From contig OZ037766.1 of the NCBI GenBank assembly GCA_964035545.1, positions 5,497,722 to 5,557,721 of the forward strand: DNA of 60,000 nt, in the 5' to 3' direction. Under the pieces are notes generated by a model. That model worked only from the letters and a program-made list of their open reading frames with translations. It was not told the origin of the DNA and ran no database searches. Each line of letters opens with the position of its first letter. Position 1 is the stretch's first letter. This document shows positions 37,604 to 49,545 of this stretch, piece by piece. Source of the stretch: Bugula neritina. Taxonomy: Eukaryota; Bryozoa; Gymnolaemata; Cheilostomatida; Bugulidae. The position numbers and the translations under genes are program-made.

Positions 37604-40600
37604 ATGTTTCACAGAGGTACGTGAACTGCTATAGTACAATAATTCATTAGTCTAGCCTTTAGCAAATGGTTGCAGTGATCAACAGTATGAAACTCAAAAA
37701 TTCACAGATTTTATTCAAACTTATTTTGTAGTCCTGAGTTAATTCATAGTTGAATTCTTTTTAGATTTGAAGAGCTTTCTTTGCTTGTTCCACTTTTTCC
37801 TTTCTGTCACATATTTGAAACAGGTAAGAAATTTAGACTAAGTTATTTATATCTGTGTGAAAGTGTATGATGCTAAGCAGTTTATAGATAGACTATCATC
37901 AGTAGGCTACTGGTGTGTTGTGTGGAAAAAGCTGACCAGGTGTGGTAGTGGTGAAACTGAGATGGCCTAAGTTCTTCAATTTTCTTAATTAAAATTTTGT
38001 CTGAAGTGCAAGTTGAAATTCTTGTGAGAACATAACATATTGTTACATTTCTAATCTAGAAAACAGGCTTTCCTCAATCTCTCAATTACTGCACCTGCCT
38101 CAAAAGTTGAGCTGTTAATAAACTGCACTTCAGTTTTGAAAAGTATGCAAGGAAAATATGTACTCTTAAGCGTTAATTAGTTTCAATATTTTAGGAATCT
38201 ATATATTGCATTAAGTCACAGATATATTAGCAGTTATAGTGAATTTTGGAGCTTTTAACTTAGCTTCATGATCCTGACAAAAGTACATGGTGTTAGCATA
38301 GCGTCTCCGTGAGCCTTGGGGTATAAGCTAATGATAAAAGTAACACAGTTTTTTGTATGATTTAGATCTCTGCTGAAAACTGTTTAGCTGAGAAATACAC
38401 TGTAGTGTCTGGACACACAGCTTGTCTAACAAAGTCACCCAATGCTCTGACTGCAGGGGGTATGTAAGCTATTCTTGTGATACTCTTGCACCTGTATTAT
38501 TTGTAATGAAGGGAAAACATTCATGCATGACAACTGAAATTATGGAAACCTTCATTCTAGTTTTCAAAGGTTCAATTTCTTCAAACGATATCAAACAGTA
38601 GGATGTGAATTTTTGTAAAATTTGGAAGGTTATTTGATGGCATTTTGCCCAGGTGCCTGTTTTATATTGCATTGCATCAACATATTAATATTTTGTTTTT
38701 ATCAAAAGTGAATTTCATTAAATAATTAAAAAATTCACTGTAAATTAAAAAAATATTTTAATTTAGCTGATACAAGGCACTATATAGATTGTAATCTTGG
38801 TGGCATGTTGTTTAGCAGCTTCATATTTTGTGATCAAATGCAATTTTCAAGTATTTGATAAGATAAATTATTTAATATATTCAAACTTGGTAGCCTTTTG
38901 CTGCAGGAGTCAGCGACGTAGATTCTAAGGCAATTGTCGATCAGCATAATGCACTGAGGGCGACGATAACCGATGCTGCGAATATGCAGAAAATGGTGAG
39001 TGGGAGGATGACTCTAAATACATTCAATAATATTTTTTATTCTGGTCAGTTTCTATATGTTTGACATTACTGTAAGTACACTGTACACATATTACTGTAA
39101 GTACACTGTACACATAGCACTGTAAGTACACTGTACACATATATTACTGTAAGTACACTCTGCACACATATTACTGTAAGTACACTGTACACACATGTTA
39201 CTGTAAGTACACTGTACACACATATTACTGTAAGTACACTGTACACATATATTATTACTGTAAGTACACTGTACACACATGTTACTGTAAGTAGGCTGAA
39301 CTTCCATAATATATTTTTCTAAAATAATGTCCAAAAGTTAAGCACGTTCCAGTATGTCGTTCAGTCTCTCACAATTAAATGTTGGCTGCTTAATAAACAA
39401 TATTTTAATTATAATTAAACTAATACCCCAAAAGCTACATTTTTACAATGACAATATTTTATATCTCATTTCTTGCTGTGTTAATGGTTATAAGTATATT
39501 TTTATTCACTTGACATGGAGAAAATGTCATAGAAGTTCAATGTGGGACCGAAGCGTTTTCCACTTGTTACATTTTTTCCACAATTTACTTTATCTAATGT
39601 ACACATTTAGTGTATAGTCATTATATTGTTTGAGTGTCACTAGTGGGAGTTTCTATCACTGCTGACTCACTAGTTGACATCAACTCGTTGATAACTTCTA
39701 AAAGTTGTTGAGCTTATCAATCTGTTTGATATACACTTTCGAACTAGGCCCTAGTTTATAGCAAACTGGCTATACATGAATAATACATCTTGACTCATCA
39801 ACTGACTCGACTTATAGCTATATTTTTGCTGTGTCAGGTATGGGATGACGAGCTAGCTGCTGTTGCGCAGAAATGGGCAGATAATTGCGACTTCAAGCAC
39901 GATGACCACCGGGTTATACCTGGCAGGTAGGTTTCAGCCGCACTTTTGCGTTAAAATTTATAGCCACAAAGTATTATTTGCACCAAAATGATGAAAAGTT
40001 TTATGCTGTGTCTTGAAATAAAACATTAAAATGTCATGACAAATTATAGTCAAAGCTTCCGCAGTACCTATCTGATCGCATGAGAACAATAAATATGAAA
40101 TACAAGTCAGTAAGGCAGCTGAACTGCTTTTATCTTCTATGAACGATTTAGGTATAATATTTGTTATATGAACTCGTAGCATAGTCCTTATTTTAGCTGA
40201 TTTTTCACCAAGACAGATTCAAAGTTTTACAGTTACTTTCTGAACTAGACAGAAATATTTTATTTAGTAACCGAATTTGAAAATTCTCACCTGTCTTTGT
40301 ACTTGAATGTAATGGTTAACTTTGCCGCAGATTGTAGTAATTTAACTTTGCTGCAGATTTTTTAATGCTGGTCAAAATCTTGCCGGAGGTCAGAGTACGT
40401 GGGATGAAGCAATGCTGCGCTGGTTTAATGAAGGTGGAAATTTCCTCCACTCAGATCCTTTTATGAGACTCGAAGATGTTGGCCATTTCACTCAGGTGTC
40501 TGTTATATTGTATTATTATATTGTATTATTATATTTTATTGTTACATTGTATTGTTATATTGCATTATTATATCAATATACTGCATTATTATATTGTGTT

Positions 40601-41510
40601 ATTATATTGTGTTATTATATTGTATTATTATATCAGTATATTGTATTATTATATTGTATTAGTATTTTATTATATTATTATTGTTGGTATCATGTTTTTA
40701 TTTTATTGTGTGTAGTTACTGCAAGCTAGCTAAAATCTTTAAGCATTTCTCTTTATTTATGTGAGTAATAGTGAAATGAATGTATGTACCTACACATACG
40801 TACGCACGCACACACACATTATATAGAGAACTATTCTTAAGTCAAAATATGGATCCAAAGAGTTCCAAATCAGTCAGGCGTATGAGAAATTTATAAAAAA
40901 TCATGCTATTTGGATATTCAGTAACATCCAGTTATGCTATGTATACTCTATATTGAAGATGGTTTGGGCAACCAGTAGTAAGATTGGGTGTGGATACCAG
41001 AAATGCTCCAACATTCGAGGCAACCATTTCTATGTCTGTAACTATGGACCAAGGTGAGCTGATGGTGTGCCCAGAACTGGTTTTATAGCAACCCACTCTA
41101 GTTTAGAAAATGCTATTTTGAAACTATATTAGGCATATAATATGGATATATTGATTTGTAGTGGAAATACTGATATTTCTAAACCATACATCAAACACTC
41201 TACAACATGTTCAGATTGTCCTGGAAAATGCATTACAAGTGGCAAACACGCTGGACTTTGTGGTAGGTTTATCATAATATTTTTTGCCACAACTCCGTGA
41301 AATGACTTCAACTTTAATGCGCATAATGTAGAGGAGTGTAATGTAGGGCCTCCATAGATTAGTGCTGTTAATGTGTTTATTGCTGAGTTTATATTTCATA
41401 TTGTAAGAATTCGTGTTATTGTATTTCCATCATGATATTAATGGTTACTGGTAACTTTTTCCTTCTCTTTACACACACAAGCACGCACGCACGCACACAC
41501 ACACACACAC

Positions 41511-41554
<44 letters not shown>

Positions 41555-43991
41555 TCGCACTCACGCACTCACGCACCCATAATCACAACTACTACTTCTT
41601 TTCTACTACTTAAAATGCCTTCTAACACAATCTCTGTCATTTTAGATTGCAATGGACTGACATGTTATAACAGTGGAACTTTGAATTTGACGACGTGCAC
41701 ATGTACATGTTTACAGCCCTTCCACAAACTCTCGGAGGACTGTGCATGTGAGTTGACAAGGTGTTGCATGTACTTCTAGTTGTTACATTTGAGTTGGCAA
41801 GGTGTCACATGTACTTCTAGTTGTTACATGTGAGTTGGCAAGGTGTCACATGTACTTCTCGTTGTTACATGTGAGTTGGCAAGGTGTCACATGTACTTCT
41901 AGTTGTTACATGTGAGTTGGCAAGGTGTCACATGTACTTCTAGTTGTTACATGTGAGTTGACAAGGTGTCACATGTACTTCTAGTTGTTACATGTGAGTT
42001 TGCAAGGTGGCACATGTACTTCTAATTGTTACATGTGAGTTGGCAAGGTGTCACATGTACTTCTAGTTGTTACTATGCAAACGTGTTGATGTGTCACCTC
42101 ATGATTACTCTGTAAAACGAGCTGTAGCTAACCCTAATTACTATGCTATGAGGGTCTGTAGTATGTTAGGAGGGGGGGGGTAACTCTATAAGTCTGAAAA
42201 ATGAAAATATTTTTTCTGTGAATGCAATTTTTATGATTGATGGCTAGTAAAAAGTTTTTCAAATTAATCAAATTTCTTCACCATTCACAAAATTTTACCA
42301 ACTCACTTCACCAGTTGACTCTATAGTCACTAACTTGCCACACCAAAGTAGGAAAGTCTGAAAACGTCGTAGTCTGGCCCAGTTGACTGTCATTCAGCCA
42401 TGGTGTACTGATATTTCTGTCAGTCAAATTAAAATTTTTTGTTGTACTTTTACAAAACTTTTCATAATTATTGAATAGTGTTTTAGTTGATTGTAAAACA
42501 CATTTACAAATTCACACAATCATCTAAAATTTTCAATGAGAATAAAATTTCTGATTTCATTGTATCTTAAAAAAATAAGAAACATTTGTTTTGTTTTTTT
42601 GGTTGTAGTTCTTATATATCTTTGGTCACCAAATTTTGCCTCAATTATTTACTAAATTTTCAAATGTTTTTCTTTCATTAATGATAAATGTTCACGAGAC
42701 ATATTTCTATATAATTGAAACATTACACTTTGTGTTGTAAAGTTTTAGTCTGTTTTATAGTGGATTGTGAGAACACTCAGGATCATTCTAGCTGTGGATC
42801 ACCTCCTTTTGATAAATGTGAAAGTAATACCCCAGACTACTGCCCTCACATGTGTGACCACTGCCCTTGTAAGTTCTAAGTCTACAAGTCCCCTGTTGCT
42901 GTTTGTATCTTGTGCGTGTAAAGCTTCTGTTATCTAGCTTTAGGAATTGTCGTACCTGATAGCTGTTCAGTTTCTTCTCTGATGTAAAAGTATGCTATAA
43001 TTGATATTGGAAATGTTATTGTGTAGAACTTTTTAGTAGTAGGTTAAGAAGATTTATGGTCACTGCTATCAAATCACCTGTGTGCACTTGCTGGCTTCAA
43101 TACAAATTTATATCGTGACAAGGTATAATAGTAACTTACTTTAGACAAAAATTTTCATAGAAAGGTAGTGTGTTTAATACTGGAGTTTTTTCTTCAATAT
43201 TATCTTGTAAATTGTCAGTTTTTGCAACTTCTGCAAAATTTGTAAAAACCATAACATTCAAATCTGTAGTGAAGGTCATATTACCTAGGCTGTTCCTTTG
43301 TGAGAAACTGTTGAATGCTTAGATTACTGCTCTTACTTGTTGTTGAGATTTATAAAGTCTACTTGACAGTGTAAACTCACAATCTTATCATAATAAATCT
43401 TAAAAGCATTAGCCTAATCATGATAACACAACTCAGCAAATTTCGCGTATCAACTGTGGAACTTTTATCACTTGTGCAAGTAACATATGCCCCATCTGGT
43501 GTACAATAGAGGACAACTCTCAGTAAAATATTGTCATCTTGCCAAAGTAAAGTGTTTCATAATTTTGAGCACAAGCAAACTTTCAAGAAACTAAAAATAT
43601 AGAAGAAAAGCGATATGTTACATCTTATATGTATGTTTTTAACAGCCTATATGATTAAACAATATAACTTTAGTACTGCAACATATCTACTGTATTATAA
43701 ATGTCTGAAAAAAATAAACCAACAGAATTAAAGTTTCCCACTCAGTTTCACTTCTATGTTATCAAGTTTAGGTGTATTTTTAAAGTTATCTTCTGATTAA
43801 GCTACTGATCAACGCTACCTTTACTCATGCATGTTCACACTTGAATAGTTTTACAACCCCAAATTTTTGTTTTAGATGGTGCTTACAATTATGTTGAGAA
43901 AGACTCACCAAATGAGACGTCTGCAGTTATGCCCTCTTCTTTACTTGGTTTGCTGGCTGGAGTGATGCTTCTGCTGAGAAGACAACTCTAA
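37604..43991 (+). CDS. CAP/SCP-domain secretory protein with EGF-like and Cys-rich C-terminal segments (334 aa)
   Basis: CAP proteins are secreted, disulphide-rich proteins of the CRISP/antigen 5 family with diverse binding roles; the role of this one is unknown. Exons: 37604-37616, 37765-37823, 38366-38459, 38907-38995, 39838-39926, 40357-40495, 40959-41053, 41162-41262, 41646-41747, 42761-42868, 43876-43991 (1005 nt). The first two give a hydrophobic signal peptide (LKSFLCLFHFFLSVTY). The CAP core follows: DQHNALRA, VWDDELAAVAQKWADNC, FNAGQNLAGG, GHFTQMVW and HFYVCNYGPSGN, matching both CAP signatures. Next comes a Cys-rich region, an EGF-like stretch (CNGLTCYNSGTLN, CTCTC) and a second six-Cys module. 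The C-terminus is a short hydrophobic helix, LLGLLAGVMLLL, then RRQL: a GPI signal or membrane anchor. AATAAA at 44013 is the likely poly(A) signal. The tiny first exon is the least certain part, but the same arrangement is conserved in the duplicated copy at 32297. Confidence 0.93.
39067..39292. repeat. Minisatellite with GTAAGTA motifs in CAP intron
   Basis: About nine units of 24-27 bp based on 'attactgtaagtacactgtacacacat'. Each carries a donor-like GTAAGTA on the plus strand, although the true donor of the preceding exon (38995) reads GTGAGTG. Confidence 0.92.
40317..40368 (+). repeat. Tandem duplication of a 3' splice site
   Basis: A 26-bp duplication: 'taactttgccgcagatt' is followed by 'taactttgctgcagatt'. 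The second copy is the acceptor used for the CAP exon at 40357. The first would add 26 nt and an immediate stop, so it is probably not productive. Confidence 0.7.
40498..40690. repeat. 'tattgtatta' minisatellite at a CAP donor
   Basis: Roughly 10-bp units ('tattattata', 'ttgtattatta') starting within a few bases of the donor of the exon at 40357-40495. Confidence 0.88.
41470..41575. repeat. (CA)n microsatellite
   Basis: 'acacacac' with interspersed 'gcacgcac' and 'tcacgcactcacgcac', in an intron of the CAP gene just before the exon at 41646. Confidence 0.95.
41748..42076 (+). repeat. 41-bp minisatellite beginning exactly at a 5' splice site
   Basis: Eight tandem units of 41 bp starting at the GT of the donor of the CAP exon 41646-41747. 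The unit begins GTGAGTTG(g/a)CAAGGTGT; seven of the eight begin with TGTGAGT-type donor sequence and one with TTGAGT. The first unit is the native intron start. Later units are nearly identical, which points to recent amplification. Confidence 0.95.
42090..42760. other. CAP intron, no feature seen
   Basis: AT-rich intron sequence with a short G run (42171-42179). Nothing coding was recognised. Confidence 0.5.
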
Positions 43992-44012
43992 ATATTTATA
44001 GTAGAATATATT

Positions 44013-44018
44013 AATAAA
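44013..44018 (+). terminator. Polyadenylation signal of the CAP gene
   Basis: AATAAA 22 bases after the stop codon. The short distance makes a very short 3' UTR likely, unless a later signal is used. Confidence 0.5.
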
Positions 44019-44264
44019 CCAAGAAGGAGCACTGCTCTGCTAGTTTCTAAAGCCTCTATATTTTTATATAAACTCTCTGCATGTACTAAGTTCCTGCAGA
44101 TCTGCAAAAAATTGATATATTTCAATTCATTTCAAACTATGACAGCTGCTTTTATATGCAACTAAAGTTAAAAACATTGTTATAACTGATCATTGATAAG
44201 TGATGAAATATTTCTGCATTTGTGTTTCACTCAGTTACCAAATAGAAATAGGAAAATAATAAAA

Positions 44265-44445
44265 ACTCACATAGGTTTATATCCTGTGAGAACCCCTTAT
44301 GAAATTGTTTTTAAAGCAGCTAAAGGGCTTGTTTTCTCTTGTGGTAAAGGAACAAATATGACTGAATGCCCTTCCTAACATCACCAATGGCATTTACTGG
44401 AGGTGGAACCACTGACCTCTTATTTACTAACCACCAGAACACTGA
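44265..44445 (-). repeat. SINE-like repeat, family S2 copy 1
   Basis: Read on the minus strand: 'ggttagtaaataagaggtca', then 'ggtgatgttaggaagggcat', then a tail near 'tttaaaaac'. It matches the plus-strand copy at 53465-53660 in the same order. It lies between the CAP gene and the first claudin-like gene. The tRNA-like head is decayed here. Confidence 0.7.
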
Positions 44446-44980
44446 AAAGAGGGGAAATAATGTAATGCAGAACTCATAATGGCAGGAGCTGATTGAGATA
44501 TAATTACTACTGGTTGATTAGTAAAGATCATAGCCCTCGTGTGAATGGATGTAATAATCAAGCAATACTACAATATTGAAACATTCAGCTATACATGTTA
44601 TTCATTACGTTGTGGAATTCCTTCAAGTAATATGTTATAAGTTAAAGTAATGAAGCATAATAAGGCTATTATCACAAACAGGTGCTCACTTGTTTTGAAG
44701 TGCAAGGCATTGTGTTAGCCAATGAGTGAGCCGAGGACATACCACGGTATGAGCATTGTAGTGTGACCACGACATGTTGCTCACTTGTATGTGGTGTACC
44801 AAACAACCTCAAATATTTCTCTAGGATTGTCAGTTTTATTTGTGTTGCACCCTCTCTATTCACATAGTAATTTTACAAAGTACTTTACAATAACATGCTA
44901 GACAGGCTTTCACACCGTCCATTTGTGTGAAGAAGCTCAGTTGACTAAAACTTGAGAGTTGAGAAAGAAAAGCTGCTCAC

Positions 44981-47945
44981 ATGAAAGGCAAGAGGTTATC
45001 TACCAAAGAAAAGCTTGGGATTGCTTTGTTAGGAATAAGTTTATGGATACAAGTCATAGCTTTAGGGTTTGCTGTCGGATTTGATTTATGGATTAGTAAG
45101 TCAGCAGCCTCGGGAGACAGCGTCTGGCTAATCGGATTATGGAGAGTCTGTCAGCGATTAGCTGGAGAAAGTATGTTTTTTTCTATTTTCAGATTTTTAT
45201 GTATTATTTTATTTTTATTAATGGAAAAAATATAATGTTTTTGAAAAAGCCTGTGTAAGGCTATATTGTGGTCATTTACTTTTAAGACAGCCAGTTGCTA
45301 GCAGTGCTTGTAACAGAGTTCATACGAAAGTGTAACAATACATATAAACTCTTAAAGAGAAGGTTGGGTAAAGTTTACTATGGATTGTATGTGTACATGT
45401 TTATGCTTGTTTTCATCACAGATCCCTCAAAAACTAAAAATGCTTTCACTTATAGCTATTATTTATTCAAATAAATAGTTGTAACTTTTGAATGTTATGC
45501 AAAATATGTTTCAAAAAGCATTAAAAATAGCACTTGCTCAGTTGGATGTAAACCAAGTATGAATAATTCACAGGAAAGCTTGTTTGTAGAAATATTTTTG
45601 AATAATTAATTTCATAGCAGTTTTGTAATATAATTCTCAAACTAGCTATTAGTATCTAAACATTGAGAACAATTCAAAGGGTTAATAACTTTAGGGCGTG
45701 CAATATAATAATAAACTGTAGCTCAAATTGTACTTATTTATGCTTGTAATAGATCAGCTCTACTGTGTTTTATATTAGTCACCTCAAGGAGTGTCGCTCA
45801 CTAAATTAAAGAGTTGTATTGACAAGTTATGATGCCAAACATGTATTGCTAAAATTATCTTTTTTTTAAAACATGGCATTAGGCCGATATAATTCATTTG
45901 TTTAACAACTTTTAGATGTGACGGGCTGAAGCCTTTAAAGACACACTAAGATTAATAGTAACATATACTGTTCTGTAAAGTGGCAGATTTCTATATAGAG
46001 TTGTTTATATGTCCTAACTTGTGACACAAGTTGATAGTTTAGAAACTAGCCGTTCATATTTGCAACTTAAAACTATGTTTAGTTACTGAATAGTTCATCG
46101 GATTCAAAGATTCAGCCCTATGGGAAGTTTTAGGGACTTTCAGTGTTGGCATGTCATCTATACTGTTAAACATATTCAACTTTGTAGATCCACTTTAAAA
46201 TTTTAAAACTTGCCAAGTGACGTGGTAAAAGTTCCAACAAAATAGTTTTTTGCATAATTGTAACATTTACTAACTCCTGGTTATATTACATTATATTCTT
46301 TACCAACTCTTAGTTGTATTATAATTTATTTTCATTGAATTAACAGAAATTTATTGGCTCGGCCTCCAGAACTGTACGGTGATTACAGACTCTGAAGAAA
46401 TCTCTAAACTAAGTGCAGAAGGCAACTGGAGTTCAGGTAGTTCAGTCACTAACTGTCTTCATAAATATTTTTGCGTACATGCAGCCTAACAGCACCATAT
46501 ATAGAACAATCATTTGGATGTATAAATTACATCTAATAATTGGTAACAGTCATTTATAAACACAGACACTTCAACATTTTCAAACTAATCTATCAACATA
46601 TAACTTAAAATACATCCAGAAAGGTGTACCTAGTTAGTTACCTTTAAAAATTAATTTAAGCTCAATATTATTTCGAAACATGTTTGAAGCTGGTTATAAA
46701 TCTATTAAAATGTTGCATCCACTTTATTTTATATAACTTCCCCAATACTACTGCATATGAACACTGCAGCACAACTCCTTCGGCCAATCGTGCTTTCTAT
46801 AGTTTTTAATGGAGCTTTTCTATGTTTGAGGCAAACCAAGTATCACCATAAATCTTCTGACTGCATCTATTTCTTGACCTTTCATGCAATCAACATGTTA
46901 TATGCAGCTGCAGACAAGCACCCTACTGAGTATTTTGACATGCGTTTATAACAACTAGTAAAACAGTTCTACATTTTACAAAGGTTCTTGTATTTTTGTG
47001 TGTGCTTCTTTAAACTCACTTCTGTACTATTTTGCACATTTTGAGTAAATAAACTGCATGATGAACTTTGCAAATAAATGTGTTTATTATTTCTGTAGGT
47101 TTGGAGCTGCTCTCACTGGTGTTCATAGGGATTGCAGGTGCCATGACAATTCTTTCTCATATATTTTTTCTATGTGGATATATTCCTAAAATCTGCTGTA
47201 AGACGTGTGGTAAAGCTAGTCTGCCCGCTGTCCTCTTTTCTTCAGGTAAATCCAATCATTGAAGTCTCTTATTAAGGAATATTTATAGCTTATATGAAGA
47301 GCAATATGTTTACTTGTGTCAACTGACATTATTCGATTTTTTTTTTGAAAAATAGTTGTGTGTGTGTGTGCGTGTGTGTGTGCGTGTGTGCGTGCGTGCG
47401 TGCGTGTGTTTTATTTCATCATAATATAGTGTTTTACAACTAGCATAAGTTACAAGAGCAGACAAGCAGAAAGGAAACATATAGTAACAAATAACAGTAT
47501 ATAAAAATAAAGCTGTCGGAAGTGACGATGAGGCCCAGTGCGAAATAGCATGGCACGGGCCCAAAATGAAATCAATTTGCTTGTGTTTGCATTTTCTTCA
47601 GCTCTTAGCTAATTGCTAATGCCTTTAGATTATTACAAATGGCTAAATTTTGTAAACAAATATTTTGGAGTTATCTACCCAAAAAGTATATTTCAACTAA
47701 GAAAAGACAACTACTCTGTTATGCCCCACCCACTGTCTATTTCATACATGTTGCTTAGCAATTATTTTAAGCAATTCGAACTTTTTATTTTAGGCGCTGC
47801 CCAAATTTGCTGTTTAGTCAGCATTTATTTTATGGCTGACCAAGAAGGAGAATTTGGGCTAAGTTATTATTTAACAGCAGCAAACCTGTTACCTACTTGG
47901 CTATCAGCTGTGGCCACAGCAGTGGTGACATGTATAGTCAACTAA
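44981..47945 (+). CDS. Claudin/PMP22-superfamily-like four-helix membrane protein (192 aa)
   Basis: Claudin-type proteins sit in the plasma membrane with four helices and shape cell-cell junctions; a junction role here is inference. Exons 44981-45170, 46347-46436, 47099-47245 and 47794-47945 sum to 579 nt with matching phases. Helices: TM1 about 12-34 (ALLGISLWIQVIALGFAVGF), TM2 about 94-120, TM3 about 135-155, TM4 about 173-191. The first extracellular loop carries W-x2-GLW-x2-C (WLIGLWRVC, around residues 50-58) and then LQNC near 72, the W-GLW-C-C signature. Length is typical (about 200 aa). The C-terminus ends right after TM4 (TCIVN), so it lacks the cytoplasmic tail and PDZ-binding motif usual in claudins. 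AATAAA at 48064. A second four-helix gene follows downstream. Confidence 0.78.
47350..47410. repeat. (TG)n microsatellite
   Basis: 'tgtgtgtgcgtgtg' tract in intron 3 of the first claudin-like gene. Confidence 0.95.
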
Positions 47946-48063
47946 CCAGACGATGGTTGCTGCTCCAACTGCATCAGAAGTCTATGTGGAGATGATCACA
48001 AAAATATTCATTAATGTTTTGTACTACTTTCTTTAACTATATTTTTAATGTATTTATGAAGAA

Positions 48064-48069
48064 AATAAA
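48064..48069 (+). terminator. Polyadenylation signal of the first claudin-like gene
   Basis: AATAAA about 120 bases after the stop codon at 47943-47945. Confidence 0.6.
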
Positions 48070-49545
48070 TGCCATATATATTTGTATTATAAAGCATGTG
48101 TTTATACTACATTTCAACATCATAAATTGTTAATAATTATTTTATTGATATTTACAAGTTTTTCCAAAACGAAAGAAACATTATTACAAATTTTTGATCT
48201 TCTACTACAAAAGCAGTTCGAGCACAGTAAACTTATTTCAGCTCACTTCGCCATGTGCCAATAGCATCCACTGTTTGACTACTATTTGACTGGTTATTGA
48301 AATAGCAATTGTGACCCAGTTAAACAAACCAGTATTGTGGAATTTGACTGGAATCTTTGTAAGGTGATTGCAAAGCTCTGCTATTCATTGTTTGTCTTTG
48401 CCAGAGTAAATGCCAACGATTGTGTACAAATATTCATATTCAATGCTTGTTCTTGTTTTTGGAACAATATATATTGTGGTTGGCTGAATTAGCATATTTC
48501 TCTGCAACTGTGAACATAGTTCAGGGGTGGGGGTATTGATTGTTCCAGCAACTCACATTACTGAAAGATTAAATCAAATAGATATAGTATTATTTTACAT
48601 TACTGCCTTTATAGTTATAGCCTGCATTATTGATGTGTAATGATATACATCGGTTGTAGTGGCACTAGTGGGTTTGTATGACTTGAATTCATGCGTAGTA
48701 TATTCACCTTTTCGCCACAACATTGAATGCAACTAGACTAGTTGAATACACAAGTCGTTGGAAAAAGGAGTGTAACTGAATAGTGTGCTCTTTATTGAGT
48801 TATTGGATATATTTTATATTGATACATTTTCCTCAGGTAAGTTTTAATTCGAACTTTTCTGTTTTCAGTTTCTTTTTGTGTAAATCTACTGTTCTTATAT
48901 TTAATGAAAGGGTAGATAGAATTTAAAAACTTGCCTTACAAGCTCTGTTTTGGTTGTCAAGGGACAAACTCGTAGCACGGCATCTGGCATGACGGAGACC
49001 TGAATAAATACAAATTTTTTATTCTAAATTGATAAAAAAAAGTGCCACACACAAATGAGAGCTCAATTTCGTTGGTATGCATCATATCATATTACTGATA
49101 ACATCAAGTGACAATTGTGTTGATATAACATCTCACATATATAATATATTGGAATTAAAAGAATATATTGAGCAATAAAATAGCAGTTGAAACTGAGTAA
49201 TATTTCCTTCTTCTGTTGGCATCCATAGCCCATGTGACTCACAAACTTAATTGATATCACCATACTCATTATGCTGTTATATTGAAATTTGGCAGACCTT
49301 GAACCTATAGAGGCACTTGTTGCTATGGCAACAAACCAATAAATCATTGGCTCATAACCAAATATCTAAAATATGTAAGTAAGGAGCCGTTTATTTAGAT
49401 TTACACTCATTTCTACCAGATAAGGATGATACTGAGTTTCAAGTACTATACATCTGCTCGGCGTAGCTAGAGTTGTAGATAACATAATACGATATTCAAA
49501 CCCTATTAGTTTGATTTTGTGACTAAACACAGAGAAAACTTAGAT
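48070..49545. other. Intergenic region between the two claudin-like genes
   Basis: AT-rich, with no recognised exon or RNA gene. It must include the promoter of the gene starting at 49546. Confidence 0.5.

Noticed and set aside
41432-41779. 115-codon frame covering a (CA)n tract
   Set aside because: Only 41646-41747 is a real exon and it is read in the CAP frame; the Thr/His run is a microsatellite translation.
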